The notes below the pieces were generated by a model, which saw nothing but the letters and a program-made list of their open reading frames with translations, had not been told where the DNA came from and did no database searches. The position numbers were made by a program, and so were the translations under genes. Shown here piece by piece: positions 7,208 to 15,228 of a stretch of 32,487 nt of DNA (position 1 is its first letter; every line of letters begins with the position of its first letter). The DNA comes from CAYHVK01 sp964360255 (lineage in GTDB: Bacteria; Bdellovibrionota; Bdellovibrionia; Bdellovibrionales; UBA1609). The stretch lies in assembly GCA_964360255.1 (NCBI GenBank), contig CAYHVK010000024.1, positions 1-32,487 of the forward strand, read 5' to 3'.

Positions 7208-8612
7208 TATCTACCAAACCTTACCGGTTATAAAATCCTTAAAGCGGAATCATCCAGAAGCGGATATTACACTTTTAGTGCGTGAAAAATTTCAAGATGC
7301 AGCTCACGAACTTAAAGATGTCGTGACGGTTAAAACGCTAGATACAAAACATATTTTGTCTCCGCTGATCTTTCAGGCGAGAGGCGAGGGCGAGTCGTTG
7401 ACTCGTTTGAATACTTTTGTTGATTCAAGCTTTGAAAAATATGACAAGATCATCAATCTGTCGTTTTCACCATTCTCTAGTTATCTCACCGATCATCTGA
7501 CGGCAGAAAACACGATTGTCCGCGGTTATTCTCGAACTCACGATGGTTTCTTGGGTCTGCCAGATGATGTGAGCGCCTATTTTTACGCGCAAGTGGGAAC
7601 GCTTCGGTACAATCGCATTCACTTAACTGATTTATTTGCCATGGTTGCCGGAGTCGACTTAACTCCAGCAGATTGGCAGTGGAATCCGGCGCCAGAGACG
7701 GAGCGTGCGGGTATCGTGATTCAGATCGGGGCCAGTCAGGCGCATAAAACTCTCGACATCAATCAGTGGCAAGAGTTGATTGAGCGCATACATGCGAAGT
7801 CAGTCACACCAATATACATTGTGGGCTCTAAAGAAGATCAGGGTTTGCCTCTTTTCCTCGGGCAGCTTTCTCGCGTACAAGATTTGCGCGGTCGAAATAC
7901 GTTAGCTGAAACTTTTAAACTCATAGGTCGGTCGGCTCTTTTAATTGCTCCAGATAGCGTAACGGTTCACATGGCTTCAGTTGTAGGTACGCCAACATTT
8001 AATATCTCAAAAGGCCAAGTGCGTTTTTGGGAGACTGGCCCCAGAACTCTTGGTAGTCGCGTTTTCTGTTATGATGACAGTTCTTCTTCGGCCATAGCTG
8101 AACTTATTGAAAGTGTAGAGAAGATGTTCACCGGTCAGCCGGCTGTTGATTCGAACTACGAAGTGACGCAAACTGAAGGCGTGGTTTATGACTCTCGCTA
8201 TAACGAAGCCGATTTTTCATGGAAGCTGATTCAGGCTCTTTATATGCAAGGAGATTACCCAGAAATAGAAACCCATAAAACTGAATTAGCATTACGCCGA
8301 ATTACTGAACTTATTGATTTAGGCTCAGAGCAATTGGGCCAAATTGAAAACCCACGAGCGAGAAGCGTGGCCCTCAGTATTCTCAACGAAGTTGATTTTT
8401 TAATGAATCAAGTTTCACGCATTGATGCCTCAATTCAGCCATTAGTGAATTGGTTTATCACACAAAAAATCCGTATTACTGCCAAAACCTTCGATGAAGT
8501 TTTTGAGCAGACTAAAAGTATATATTCAGACGCTCGAACCATCTTACAAGTTTACAATAGAAGTATATCTTGGTCGCTTGACGCGACAAAGGAAGTCACA
8601 TGGAAGCCTTAA
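7170..8612 (+). CDS. Second GT9-type glycosyltransferase with helical C-terminal extension
   Basis: A 480-residue protein with the GT9 N-terminal signature KILIIQLARFGDIYQTLP, which fixes the start at ATG 7170 despite the 38-base overlap with the gene before it. A GGGAG ribosome site lies upstream. The C-lobe carries VIQIGASQAHKTLDINQW and the donor motif IAPDSVTVHMASVVGTP (Asp262, His267), close to the heptosyltransferase DSGPxHxA consensus. Residues about 325-480 are a helical tail like that of the first GT9 protein, and both tails start near a W-K-L/H segment. No Cys cluster is present. Sequence differences suggest two sequential sugar additions by the pair rather than redundancy. The acceptor is not known; flagellin or another surface protein is inferred from context. 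Confidence 0.82.
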   Translation: MKILIIQLARFGDIYQTLPVIKSLKRNHPEADITLLVREKFQDAAHELKDVVTVKTLDTKHILSPLIFQARGEGESLTRLNTFVDSSFEKYDKIINLSFSPFSSYLTDHLTAENTIVRGYSRTHDGFLGLPDDVSAYFYAQVGTLRYNRIHLTDLFAMVAGVDLTPADWQWNPAPETERAGIVIQIGASQAHKTLDINQWQELIERIHAKSVTPIYIVGSKEDQGLPLFLGQLSRVQDLRGRNTLAETFKLIGRSALLIAPDSVTVHMASVVGTPTFNISKGQVRFWETGPRTLGSRVFCYDDSSSSAIAELIESVEKMFTGQPAVDSNYEVTQTEGVVYDSRYNEADFSWKLIQALYMQGDYPEIETHKTELALRRITELIDLGSEQLGQIENPRARSVALSILNEVDFLMNQVSRIDASIQPLVNWFITQKIRITAKTFDEVFEQTKSIYSDARTILQVYNRSISWSLDATKEVTWKP

Positions 8613-9190
8613 GCCTCAATAAACAAGCCATTCGCGAAGATTTCTCAGCTTGTGTAACGTTAGAAAATTTAATTTCAACGGTAGAAAATCGTCTCTCGCA
8701 AACAGATAAAGTGGTTTGCAAAATCGTAGTCAACGGACTTTTGCTGAGCGAAGAAGATGAAGCTCGTTTGGCGCCGACGCGCCTCACTGAAATTGATTTT
8801 ATTGAAATTGAGTTTCGCAGTAAAAAACAACTCGTTGAAGATTCGGCACGTGAACTTAAAGCTTGGATCGACCAATTCAAGACGGTGATTCTGGGACAAG
8901 CCGATAAAATCCGAACTCAAGGCCAGCTAACAAACTTTGATTTCACTCAAACTGTGAAGAACATGTTTTGGTTGATCGGAGCCATTAAAGCCGTAAAAGC
9001 TCACCGCGCTGAGCAATATAATTGGGAAAATGTTGAACATCATATGACGGCTGCCATTCGTGAAGTCGAAACAGCTTACACCGCTCAAGATCATATTCTT
9101 CTCGCTGACGTTTTAGAGTACGAAGTGTCGTCGGGCCTAGACCAGTGGCGAGTTTTACTTGATTCCATTGAGTCTTCAGGTACGAAATAA
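8600..9190 (+). CDS. Unrecognised protein, last gene of the glycosylation-like cluster
   Basis: I do not recognise this 196-residue protein. It has no signal peptide or membrane helix. Residues about 35-75 look like alternating strands (KVVCKIVVNGLLL, EIDFIEIEFR), possibly a small beta-grasp-like or ferredoxin-like unit. The remainder is helical, with charged amphipathic segments. The ATG lies 13 bases inside the preceding glycosyltransferase, showing tight coupling, and the sensor kinase gene begins four bases after its stop. The coupling suggests it works with the glycosyltransferases, perhaps as a partner subunit, but no catalytic motif is visible. Confidence 0.6.
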   Translation: MEALSLNKQAIREDFSACVTLENLISTVENRLSQTDKVVCKIVVNGLLLSEEDEARLAPTRLTEIDFIEIEFRSKKQLVEDSARELKAWIDQFKTVILGQADKIRTQGQLTNFDFTQTVKNMFWLIGAIKAVKAHRAEQYNWENVEHHMTAAIREVETAYTAQDHILLADVLEYEVSSGLDQWRVLLDSIESSGTK

Positions 9191-9193
9191 TGA

Positions 9194-11056
9194 ATGAGCA
9201 GTCGCAAAAGCATACTTTGCTTGGGGCCCGAGAAGCCTAGTTACGCCCAATCCTTAGGGCGCTTTCAGAAAATGACACACTTTTTGAAAAGTGCGGAGCT
9301 GCCTTCACTTAAGAATGAACCGGCTCTGGTTATCGCCAGCGACTCATTAGAAGTCAGCGAATTGAACGAAGTTAAAAAGAAGTGGCCTAAATCCAATTGG
9401 CCGCTGATTTTGATTGTTTCAGATACCAAAAATACAAAAAAAATCATCGAACTGATGAACGTGAGTGAGAAAGCAGCTTTTCTTATTGAAGAGAGTAAAG
9501 CGCAAAAGCTTTCGGGTTTGCTTGAAACGATCTTTAAGCAGAAAAAGAAAACGGACGCGCAAAAGCAATTGCCTTTAGCGGACCCCATTGAGTCGTCTGA
9601 TGATGATATGGTTGATTTAGCACAAATGATTCAAAAGCCGACGACGAGCATTGAATCTAAAGTTTCTAAAGTGCGAGGCCTGATTCGTTTCTTAAAAGAG
9701 CTTTCAACCGTTCAGACGGTCGAAGAGTTGCTCACGCTGCTTCGTCATGAAGTTACGGGCTTTCAGCATTTGCAGCCGCCCATTCTTTACAGCGCGACGT
9801 TGCAGAAGAAAATTCGAGTTCATTTTTTTCAAGGGACTAAAGTTCTCAATAAAAAATCAGATGATTTAGCTCCTGAGACTGCAAAGGCCAGCGTTTATCT
9901 CGCGAACCTCCTTGAGCGCCCATTCGCAAAAATCTTGGCGGTTCCGCTGCGCCTTCGTCAGCCCTCGACAACAGCTACGCTTTATTTTGAGCATGCTATG
10001 AATGAGGCACAGAAAAAAATCTTCGTAGAATTTATCAACGCTCGCTTAGAACCCTTTTCAACGGCGCTCGATCGTATTTTTCTTGAAAGTGACTTGAAGG
10101 ACGCCTCTTTGACATGGGAGCGTACATTCGACGGCATTCAAGATCCCATTGCGATTTTTGATTCCGAAGAACAATTGCTCAGGGCTAATCGTGCCTTCTC
10201 TGAAAAGCTTAGAGGCCTTGATCCTGATCAACTTTCGGAAGATAAAATTCTTTTTCAGCATCGCGTATTTGAAACAAAATCCTATCCCATCCATCCCCTG
10301 CAGGGCGGCCCCGCAACCAATATCGTCAATCACTACATGGATGTGACGCTCTCTCATCGCCTTCAAAGACAGATGATTCAGAATGAAAAAATGGCAGCGC
10401 TGGGTCATCTTGCGGGCAATATTGCTCACGAACTTAATAATCCGCTCACGGGTATTCGAAGCCTGGCGCAGATTCTTGTGGGCCAAGTGGATAAAGAAAC
10501 CAATCAGTATAAAGATTTGATCGAAGTCGAGAGAGCGGCGGAAAGGTGCCAGTCGATTATTACCAACCTTCTCGAATTCTCACGGGGCGGAGTCAGTAAT
10601 AAAACTTTGGTTTCACTCAATGATGTAGTTCAGCGTACGCTCCCACTTTTAAAAACGGCCATGGGGCGCTTTCAGCAAGAGATCGAATTGACAGATGACG
10701 AACTGATGGTTCTGGTCGAGCCTCAATTGCTGCAGCAAGTAGTCTTTAATTTGGTAAAGAATGCCTGTCAGGCTCTGGGTGAAAAAGGTCTGATTAGAAT
10801 CGAAACTAAAAAGTTTAAAGATCAAGCCCAGCTTATTGTTTCTGACACAGGTAGTGGTATCCCGCCCGAGATTAAAAGTCAGATCTTTGAATTTTTCTTC
10901 ACAACAAAAAATCCAGGACAAGGAACTGGCTTGGGTTTAAGCATGAGTAAAAGTATAATAGACGAGTTCGGTGGACAGATTTCTGTCGATAGTGAACTCG
11001 GTAAGGGCAGCCAGTTTAAAGTCGCCTTGCCTCTAGTAGAGTCGGGTGCGGTTTGA
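9194..11056 (+). CDS. NtrB-like sensor histidine kinase with pseudo-receiver N-terminus
   Basis: A cytosolic 620-residue kinase without membrane segments. Residues about 5-115 look like a degenerate receiver domain. About 160-295 is GAF-like. About 305-385 is PAS-like (FDGIQDPIAIFDSEEQ). The HisKA box is GHLAGNIAHELNNPLTGIRS with phospho-acceptor His412. The ATPase part shows the N box (Asn519, Asn523), the G1 motif DTGSGI (551-556), the F box FEFFFTT and the G2 motif GTGLGLSMSK. The ELNNPL sequence is typical of the NtrB/AtoS class that feeds sigma-54 activators, which matches the sigma-54 promoter upstream in this run. The next gene, a response regulator, overlaps its stop. Confidence 0.93.
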   Translation: MSSRKSILCLGPEKPSYAQSLGRFQKMTHFLKSAELPSLKNEPALVIASDSLEVSELNEVKKKWPKSNWPLILIVSDTKNTKKIIELMNVSEKAAFLIEESKAQKLSGLLETIFKQKKKTDAQKQLPLADPIESSDDDMVDLAQMIQKPTTSIESKVSKVRGLIRFLKELSTVQTVEELLTLLRHEVTGFQHLQPPILYSATLQKKIRVHFFQGTKVLNKKSDDLAPETAKASVYLANLLERPFAKILAVPLRLRQPSTTATLYFEHAMNEAQKKIFVEFINARLEPFSTALDRIFLESDLKDASLTWERTFDGIQDPIAIFDSEEQLLRANRAFSEKLRGLDPDQLSEDKILFQHRVFETKSYPIHPLQGGPATNIVNHYMDVTLSHRLQRQMIQNEKMAALGHLAGNIAHELNNPLTGIRSLAQILVGQVDKETNQYKDLIEVERAAERCQSIITNLLEFSRGGVSNKTLVSLNDVVQRTLPLLKTAMGRFQQEIELTDDELMVLVEPQLLQQVVFNLVKNACQALGEKGLIRIETKKFKDQAQLIVSDTGSGIPPEIKSQIFEFFFTTKNPGQGTGLGLSMSKSIIDEFGGQISVDSELGKGSQFKVALPLVESGAV

Positions 11057-11412
11057 AAATATTAATTGTAGATGATGAGCCTTTGATTCGCCGCTCACTT
11101 CAAAGAGTAGCTGAAAGCCGTCAGCACTCGGTTGTCGAGGCCGCCGACGGTGAAATTGGCCTGAAGCTTTGGCGTCAAGAAAAACCAGATCTGGTATTTC
11201 TTGATGTATTAATGCCGGGATTGACTGGACCACAGGTTCTTAAAGAAATCCAGCCATCAGCGGCCAAAGTTATTTTAATTTCTGCTTATACTGGCGAATA
11301 TAATGTGGATACGGCGAAAAATTTAGGGGCAGACCTCTTTATTCCTAAGCCTTTTCATAATATCTTTGAAGTGATCGAAAAAGCCGAAGAGCTTTTTTCA
11401 GCGAAAAAGTAA
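11053..11412 (+). CDS. Single-domain response regulator
   Basis: A 119-residue CheY-like receiver with all conserved residues: acidic pocket Asp7/Asp8, phospho-acceptor Asp51 in VFLDVLMPG, switch Ser77 and Lys99 in PKPF. It has no output domain, so it must act by protein-protein contact or as a phosphate relay. The start is a TTG whose bases overlap the kinase stop (TTGA). This start is required because the first strand KILIVDD begins immediately. Its pairing with the preceding kinase is expected from the overlap. The partner downstream is not known; an AAA+ sigma-54 activator encoded elsewhere or the PilZ-like protein next door are options. Confidence 0.92.
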   Translation: MKILIVDDEPLIRRSLQRVAESRQHSVVEAADGEIGLKLWRQEKPDLVFLDVLMPGLTGPQVLKEIQPSAAKVILISAYTGEYNVDTAKNLGADLFIPKPFHNIFEVIEKAEELFSAKK

Positions 11413-11422
11413 GGAGCTTACA

Positions 11423-11824
11423 ATTCAACCATTCCCAGCCACCATTCAAGACGGCGCAGTCACAACCCCAGGATTCGTGATGAAAATCACGCAGAATGGT
11501 TTTTTATTTGAGCTGGATACTATTAATTTTCGTGCGGGAGCGGTCTTGATGGCGACCATTCAATTACCGGATAGTGATCATATCATCGCTGAGAGAGTTC
11601 GCTCGATTAAGCATTATGATCGTTTTTTTCGTAAGCCGCCCAAGAAGAAAAGCAAAGCCGAATCCCTCGATGTGACATCAGCAGGAGTCGCGCTTAGCGA
11701 TGAAGATAAGCCTAAGAAGTTGGTTGAATTCCATTTTGTTCAGCTCTCATCTGAAAATCGTATGGTTTTGCACAGATATCTGATGCAATTGTCTGTAGAA
11801 ACCATTAAAAAAGCAAAAAAATGA
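11423..11824 (+). CDS. PilZ-like domain protein, probably using an ATT start codon
   Basis: The conventional start is GTG 11477 or ATG 11480 (115 or 114 residues). However, a strong AAGGAG at 11411-11416 stands six bases before an in-frame ATT at 11423, and the intervening 18 codons read as sensible protein that extends the first strand (PGFVMKITQNGFLFEL). No ATG, GTG or TTG exists in frame between there and a stop at 11372. From ATT the protein is 133 residues. It resembles a PilZ barrel: a K-I-T-x-x-G turn in place of D-x-S-x-x-G, a lysine-rich loop, then LVEFHFVQLSSENRMVLHRYL. The RxxxR motif for cyclic di-GMP is missing, so it may not bind the nucleotide. Its stop overlaps rsmD. Confidence 0.6.
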   Translation: MQPFPATIQDGAVTTPGFVMKITQNGFLFELDTINFRAGAVLMATIQLPDSDHIIAERVRSIKHYDRFFRKPPKKKSKAESLDVTSAGVALSDEDKPKKLVEFHFVQLSSENRMVLHRYLMQLSVETIKKAKK

Positions 11825-12366
11825 GAATCATATCCGGAAAACTTAAAGGTCGTCGGCTTAAGTCATTCAAAGCTGACCACATTCGTCCTACCACTGACAG
11901 GGTCAAAGAGACCCTGTTCAATATTCTTATGTCTGATGTGCCTGATGCGCGAGTGCTCGATTTATTCTCGGGCACAGGCAATTTAGCTATTGAGGCCTGG
12001 TCGCGCGGGGCTAAATATGTCGAAGCCGTTGAGCTCAACAAAAAGTCGATTTTTATTATCCGCGATAACCTCAAAGAGCTCGGCATCGAAAAAGAGATCA
12101 AAATTGTCGCGAGCGATGTATTTAAGTATGTGAAAAGCTACAAAGGCGAACCTTTCGATCTTGTCTTCGTGGACCCTCCATTTACCGAGAAAATTGCCCA
12201 CTCCAGCATGGAAGCCATTGCTCTAAGCCGCGTTTGCCGCCCTGGTGGAGTGGTTATAATTGAATCCAGCGCTCAAGAGCGAATAGATGATGAATATAAA
12301 TCATTTAAGCTCTTGGATCGTCGCGAGTTTGGTGATAAATCTGCTTCTATATTCCGCAACGATTAG
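11821..12366 (+). CDS. rsmD: 16S rRNA (guanine966-N2)-methyltransferase RsmD
   Basis: RsmD methylates N2 of G966 in 16S rRNA using S-adenosylmethionine during 30S assembly. The 181-residue length is normal. Recognisable parts are the N-terminus MRIISGKLKGRRL, the IRPTTDRVKETLFNIL motif (21-36), the SAM-binding DLFSGTGNLAIEA (47-59) and the catalytic DPPF (118-121). The start ATG overlaps the preceding stop by four bases. It is followed 15 bases later by coaD, a neighbour pairing seen in many bacteria, which supports the assignment. Confidence 0.96.
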   Translation: MRIISGKLKGRRLKSFKADHIRPTTDRVKETLFNILMSDVPDARVLDLFSGTGNLAIEAWSRGAKYVEAVELNKKSIFIIRDNLKELGIEKEIKIVASDVFKYVKSYKGEPFDLVFVDPPFTEKIAHSSMEAIALSRVCRPGGVVIIESSAQERIDDEYKSFKLLDRREFGDKSASIFRND

Positions 12367-12381
12367 AAGGATTTCGTCACA

Positions 12382-12882
12382 ATGAAAAAAGTCGTATATC
12401 CCGGTAGTTTTGATCCTATCACTTTGGGTCATTTAAATGTCATCGAACGTCTCAGCGTGATGTTCGATGAAGTGGTCGTACTCGTCGCGGACTCTGTTCG
12501 TAAGAGCTACATGTTCTCAACGGCCGAGCGCAAAGAAATGATCGGCAATGAAGTCAAAAAATTCAAAAACGTCACCGTTGATTCGCACAAAGGCATGACG
12601 GTAGATTACGCCGAAAAAGTCGGCGCTAAAATTCTCGTGCGAAGCATTCGTCACTTAAATGATTGGGAGCTTGAGGTCACTATGGCTCACGGTAACCGTC
12701 AGATGAATCCAAAAATCGATACGCTCTTCTTAGTTACTGACCCAAAACTTTCATTCGTTAATTCAACTCTCGTGCGCGAAGTTGCTATTAACGGCGGTAA
12801 CATGGATTCGTTTGTAACTGCGAATGTAAAAAAGCAAATTCTCAAAAAATTAAAATCTCAAGAAAAAGAAAAGGCGAAATAA
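12382..12882 (+). CDS. coaD: Phosphopantetheine adenylyltransferase CoaD
   Basis: CoaD joins 4'-phosphopantetheine and ATP to dephospho-CoA in coenzyme A synthesis. The protein has 166 residues, the family norm. It begins with the nucleotidyltransferase signature YPGSFDPITLGHL (6-18) including the T-x-G-H motif (Thr14, His17). It carries the substrate-binding Arg90 in VRSIRHLNDWELE, where most CoaD proteins have R-G-L-R-x-x-x-D-x-E-x-E. The second nucleotide motif reads NSTLVREVA instead of the commoner SSSxVRE. The tail is lysine-rich. Divergence at the two motifs is modest and function is probably kept. Confidence 0.95.
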   Translation: MKKVVYPGSFDPITLGHLNVIERLSVMFDEVVVLVADSVRKSYMFSTAERKEMIGNEVKKFKNVTVDSHKGMTVDYAEKVGAKILVRSIRHLNDWELEVTMAHGNRQMNPKIDTLFLVTDPKLSFVNSTLVREVAINGGNMDSFVTANVKKQILKKLKSQEKEKAK

Positions 12883-12885
12883 ATC

Positions 12886-14082
12886 ATGAAGCTTGCACAG
12901 CGTGTTCAAAGTCTTAAACCATCTCCAACACTCGCATTAGCAGCTAAAGCTAAAGAGCTGGCGGCGCAAGGTCATAAGGTGATTGCACTCTCTGTAGGTG
13001 AACCTGATTGGGATACATTTGAGGTGGCTAAAGCCGCAGGTATTAAAGCCATTCAAGAAGGTTTCTCTAAGTATACGCCATCAAATGGTATTCCTGAACT
13101 TCGCCAGGCCATTGCAAAACAAACTGAGAAAGAAATCGGTCTTAAGGTTTCTCCAGAAGACGTCACGGTTTCAACTGGTGGTAAGTTTGTTATTTTTTCA
13201 GCGCTTCAAACTCTCTTGAACCCAGGCGATGAAGTGATTATTCCGGCACCTTATTGGGTGAGTTACCCAACAATGGTAGAGCTCGCTCAGGGCACGCCTG
13301 TTTGCGTGGCTTGTGATGAGAGCGTTGGTTTTAAATTAACTCCTGAATTACTAAAGAAAAGCATCACACCAAAAACTCGTTTGATTATTCTCAATAGCCC
13401 GAGCAATCCAACAGGCGTGATGTACAGCAAAGAAGAACTCAAAGGCTTAGCGCAGGTTCTTAAAGAGGCTCCAAATGTGATGATCATGAGCGATGACATC
13501 TACAATCGTCTCGTGTTCGAAGGAGAAGTGGCTCCGCACTTGCTGCACGTAGCTCCTGAACTTCTTGATCGCGTGATGATGGTGAATGGCGCCGCTAAAA
13601 CTTTCTCTATGACAGGCTGGCGCGTAGGTTGGGCCATTGGTCCTTCAGTTTGGATCAAAGCGATGACCAACTATCAAAGTCAGTCAGTGAGTTGTGCTGC
13701 TGGTTTTGCTCAGAAGGCCACGCTCCAAGCGATTCTTGAAGGTGAAGGCGAGCTTAAGAAGGCTTTAACTCAGCTCAAGCAGCGTCGTGATTTCGTTGTC
13801 GGTCTTTTCAAAGATGTGAAAGGCGTAACTCTCTCTTCTCCAGATGGAGCTTTCTACATTTGGCCTAATATCAAAAGTTTCTTCGGCAAATCCTACAACG
13901 GCAAAAAGATCTTGAGCAGCGGCGATTTCTCAAACGCGCTTTTAGAAGATCAAAAAGTTGTTTGTGTTCCTGGCCAAGAATTCGGTCTCGATGGTTACTT
14001 GCGCATCAGCTACGTAATCAAAGATACGGCCATGACTGAAGCGGTTGAACGCCTTAAGGCTTTCATCGCTAAGCTGACTTAG
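12886..14082 (+). CDS. aspC: Aspartate aminotransferase-type PLP enzyme (class I)
   Basis: A 398-residue fold-type I aminotransferase of the I-gamma subgroup. It has the substrate-side SVGEPDWDT near residue 36, YTPSNGIPELRQAI (63-76), the cofactor loop SPSNPTG (171-177, Asn174), the pyridine-nitrogen Asp204 with Tyr206, the PLP lysine Lys238 in NGAAKTFSMTGWRVGW, and the carboxylate-binding arginine in YLRISY near the C-terminus. Members transfer the amino group between aspartate and 2-oxoglutarate, and some also use prephenate. The aspC name is by family only. ATG 12886 lies three bases after coaD. Confidence 0.9.
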   Translation: MKLAQRVQSLKPSPTLALAAKAKELAAQGHKVIALSVGEPDWDTFEVAKAAGIKAIQEGFSKYTPSNGIPELRQAIAKQTEKEIGLKVSPEDVTVSTGGKFVIFSALQTLLNPGDEVIIPAPYWVSYPTMVELAQGTPVCVACDESVGFKLTPELLKKSITPKTRLIILNSPSNPTGVMYSKEELKGLAQVLKEAPNVMIMSDDIYNRLVFEGEVAPHLLHVAPELLDRVMMVNGAAKTFSMTGWRVGWAIGPSVWIKAMTNYQSQSVSCAAGFAQKATLQAILEGEGELKKALTQLKQRRDFVVGLFKDVKGVTLSSPDGAFYIWPNIKSFFGKSYNGKKILSSGDFSNALLEDQKVVCVPGQEFGLDGYLRISYVIKDTAMTEAVERLKAFIAKLT

Positions 14083-14089
14083 GCTGTAA

Positions 14090-14737
14090 ATGCGACTCGC
14101 ATTTCTTGCCTTAATATTTATCTTATTAGGTTCGTTTGCACACGGCACAACGGAATGTATAGGGTCAGTTAAAGCTAATAGGTTCATAGTTTATCTTCAT
14201 GGAATAGATACGGAATCGCCAAGTCTTCAAGAGCTTGAAAATCGTGGGGTTTTAAAAGAATTAGCAAAGTCTTTAAATATTCGATTTGCTCTTCCAAGAG
14301 CCAAAGTTGCATGTCCTACTAAAATTCATCAAATGTGTTGGACTTGGGCTGCTAAAACATCAGTCGACTTAGCGCCTGTTAAATCAGCAATTGAGTTGGC
14401 TGCAGCTGATTGCTTTCCATCGAAAAATTACGATGTTTTAGGTTTTTCAAATGGGGGCATTGCCGTGGCCTCATTGCTTCGTCTTTGCGAAAAAGTCGAT
14501 TTCAATCTGGGAATTACAGTTGGAGCTGCTGGTGGATGGTTCTCAAGTGACCCAAAGACCCTGCAGAATTGTAAGCCTGAACTTATCTCTATGCTTGGCA
14601 CAGAAGATCTGCCAAACCAAAAGCCTATTCGTGCTTTCATTGCTCATCTTACTTCTTTAAATGCTCCAGTCTCTCTGATTGAGTATAAAGGTGGGCACAA
14701 ACTTTTTTATGTGCCTCTTTATAATCTACTGAAGTGA
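14090..14737 (+). CDS. Secreted alpha/beta hydrolase (esterase-like)
   Basis: A 215-residue protein with a Sec signal peptide: MRLAFLALIFILLGSFAHG, with cleavage near residue 19-20. The rest looks like a compact alpha/beta hydrolase: oxyanion-type YLHGID (35-40), the nucleophile elbow GFSNGG with Ser120, a candidate Asp173 in LGTED and His203 in KGGHKL. It has several cysteines, consistent with disulfides after export. The substrate is not evident; the family includes esterases and small depolymerases. It starts eight bases after the aminotransferase stop, probably in the same transcript. Confidence 0.75.
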   Translation: MRLAFLALIFILLGSFAHGTTECIGSVKANRFIVYLHGIDTESPSLQELENRGVLKELAKSLNIRFALPRAKVACPTKIHQMCWTWAAKTSVDLAPVKSAIELAAADCFPSKNYDVLGFSNGGIAVASLLRLCEKVDFNLGITVGAAGGWFSSDPKTLQNCKPELISMLGTEDLPNQKPIRAFIAHLTSLNAPVSLIEYKGGHKLFYVPLYNLLK

Positions 14738-14797
14738 CCGGATTAATAATTTCATAACGTCCGGCTCGTCCACTGGTAACGCTTATATTGCAAATAG

Positions 14798-14929
14798 GCG
14801 CATTGGCATGCGGGTCAGTTAGTGACGTTGATTTTTGAAGTTAGAGAAGATCGCGATGGAATGTACTACTGGCTGGTCACTGCCTGGCGAAGCACAAAAT
14901 CTGAAGAAAGGTTATTTCATGAAAACTAA
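14798..14929 (+). pseudogene. Truncated toxin remnant of a BrnT-like toxin-antitoxin pair
   Basis: A short open frame, entered after a stop at 14795-14797, reads through GTG 14822 or TTG 14828 and ends at 14929. The peptide contains DGMYYWLVTAWRSTKSEERL, which resembles the C-terminal strand and last helix of BrnT-like type II toxins (pattern R-x-I-x-A-R-R-x-x-x-x-E-x-x-x-Y/F). The N-terminal two thirds of such a toxin are missing. The remnant overlaps the start of the downstream ribbon-helix-helix-like gene by 11 bases, the usual layout for a toxin gene placed before its antitoxin. The toxin family is a by-eye match, so this is moderate confidence. Confidence 0.45.
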
Positions 14930-15113
14930 AAAGAAAGTTTCTATAAGAGATATCGAGCGAGTGGCTGAAAGAGGACAGGATGTGAATTTGCATTTCACTA
15001 AAGGTGAAATTATGCCGCCTCCGAAAGAGGTTCAGCGGGTCAATGTTGATTTTACTGTGCAGATGCTACGCGAGCTTGATCAGCATAAGTTAGCCAATAA
15101 AAAACGCGGTTAA
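14919..15113 (+). CDS. Small ribbon-helix-helix-like antitoxin (orphan)
   Basis: A 64-residue protein from ATG 14919, which has an AAAGG ribosome site. A longer frame back to TTG 14835 would overlap the toxin remnant in another frame and is rejected. The N-terminal half is charged. The C-terminal part RVNVDFTVQMLRELDQHKLA looks like one strand and the first helix of a ribbon-helix-helix DNA-binding fold, as in BrnA and CopG antitoxins, with a shortened end. With its toxin reduced to a fragment it would be an orphan antitoxin and possibly an autoregulatory DNA-binding protein. Confidence 0.5.
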   Translation: MKTKKKVSIRDIERVAERGQDVNLHFTKGEIMPPPKEVQRVNVDFTVQMLRELDQHKLANKKRG

Positions 15114-15228
15114 TTGAGCAGAATATATTTCAGAAAAGTACTCATTCCTGTTTGTATGCTCGACCTTCGTCATATTCCATTTCCCATTTAATTCTCTCCC
15201 AAGTCAGAATCTAGGCTGTAGTCGTGTT

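Noticed and set aside
14738..14764. Inverted repeat CCGGA/TCCGG after the hydrolase gene
   Set aside because: Five pairs, a long loop and no T-run; not enough for a terminator or an insertion-site mark.
14835..14918. Longer start (TTG 14835) for the antitoxin-like gene
   Set aside because: It overlaps the better toxin-remnant frame and lacks a ribosome site; ATG 14919 has AAAGG.
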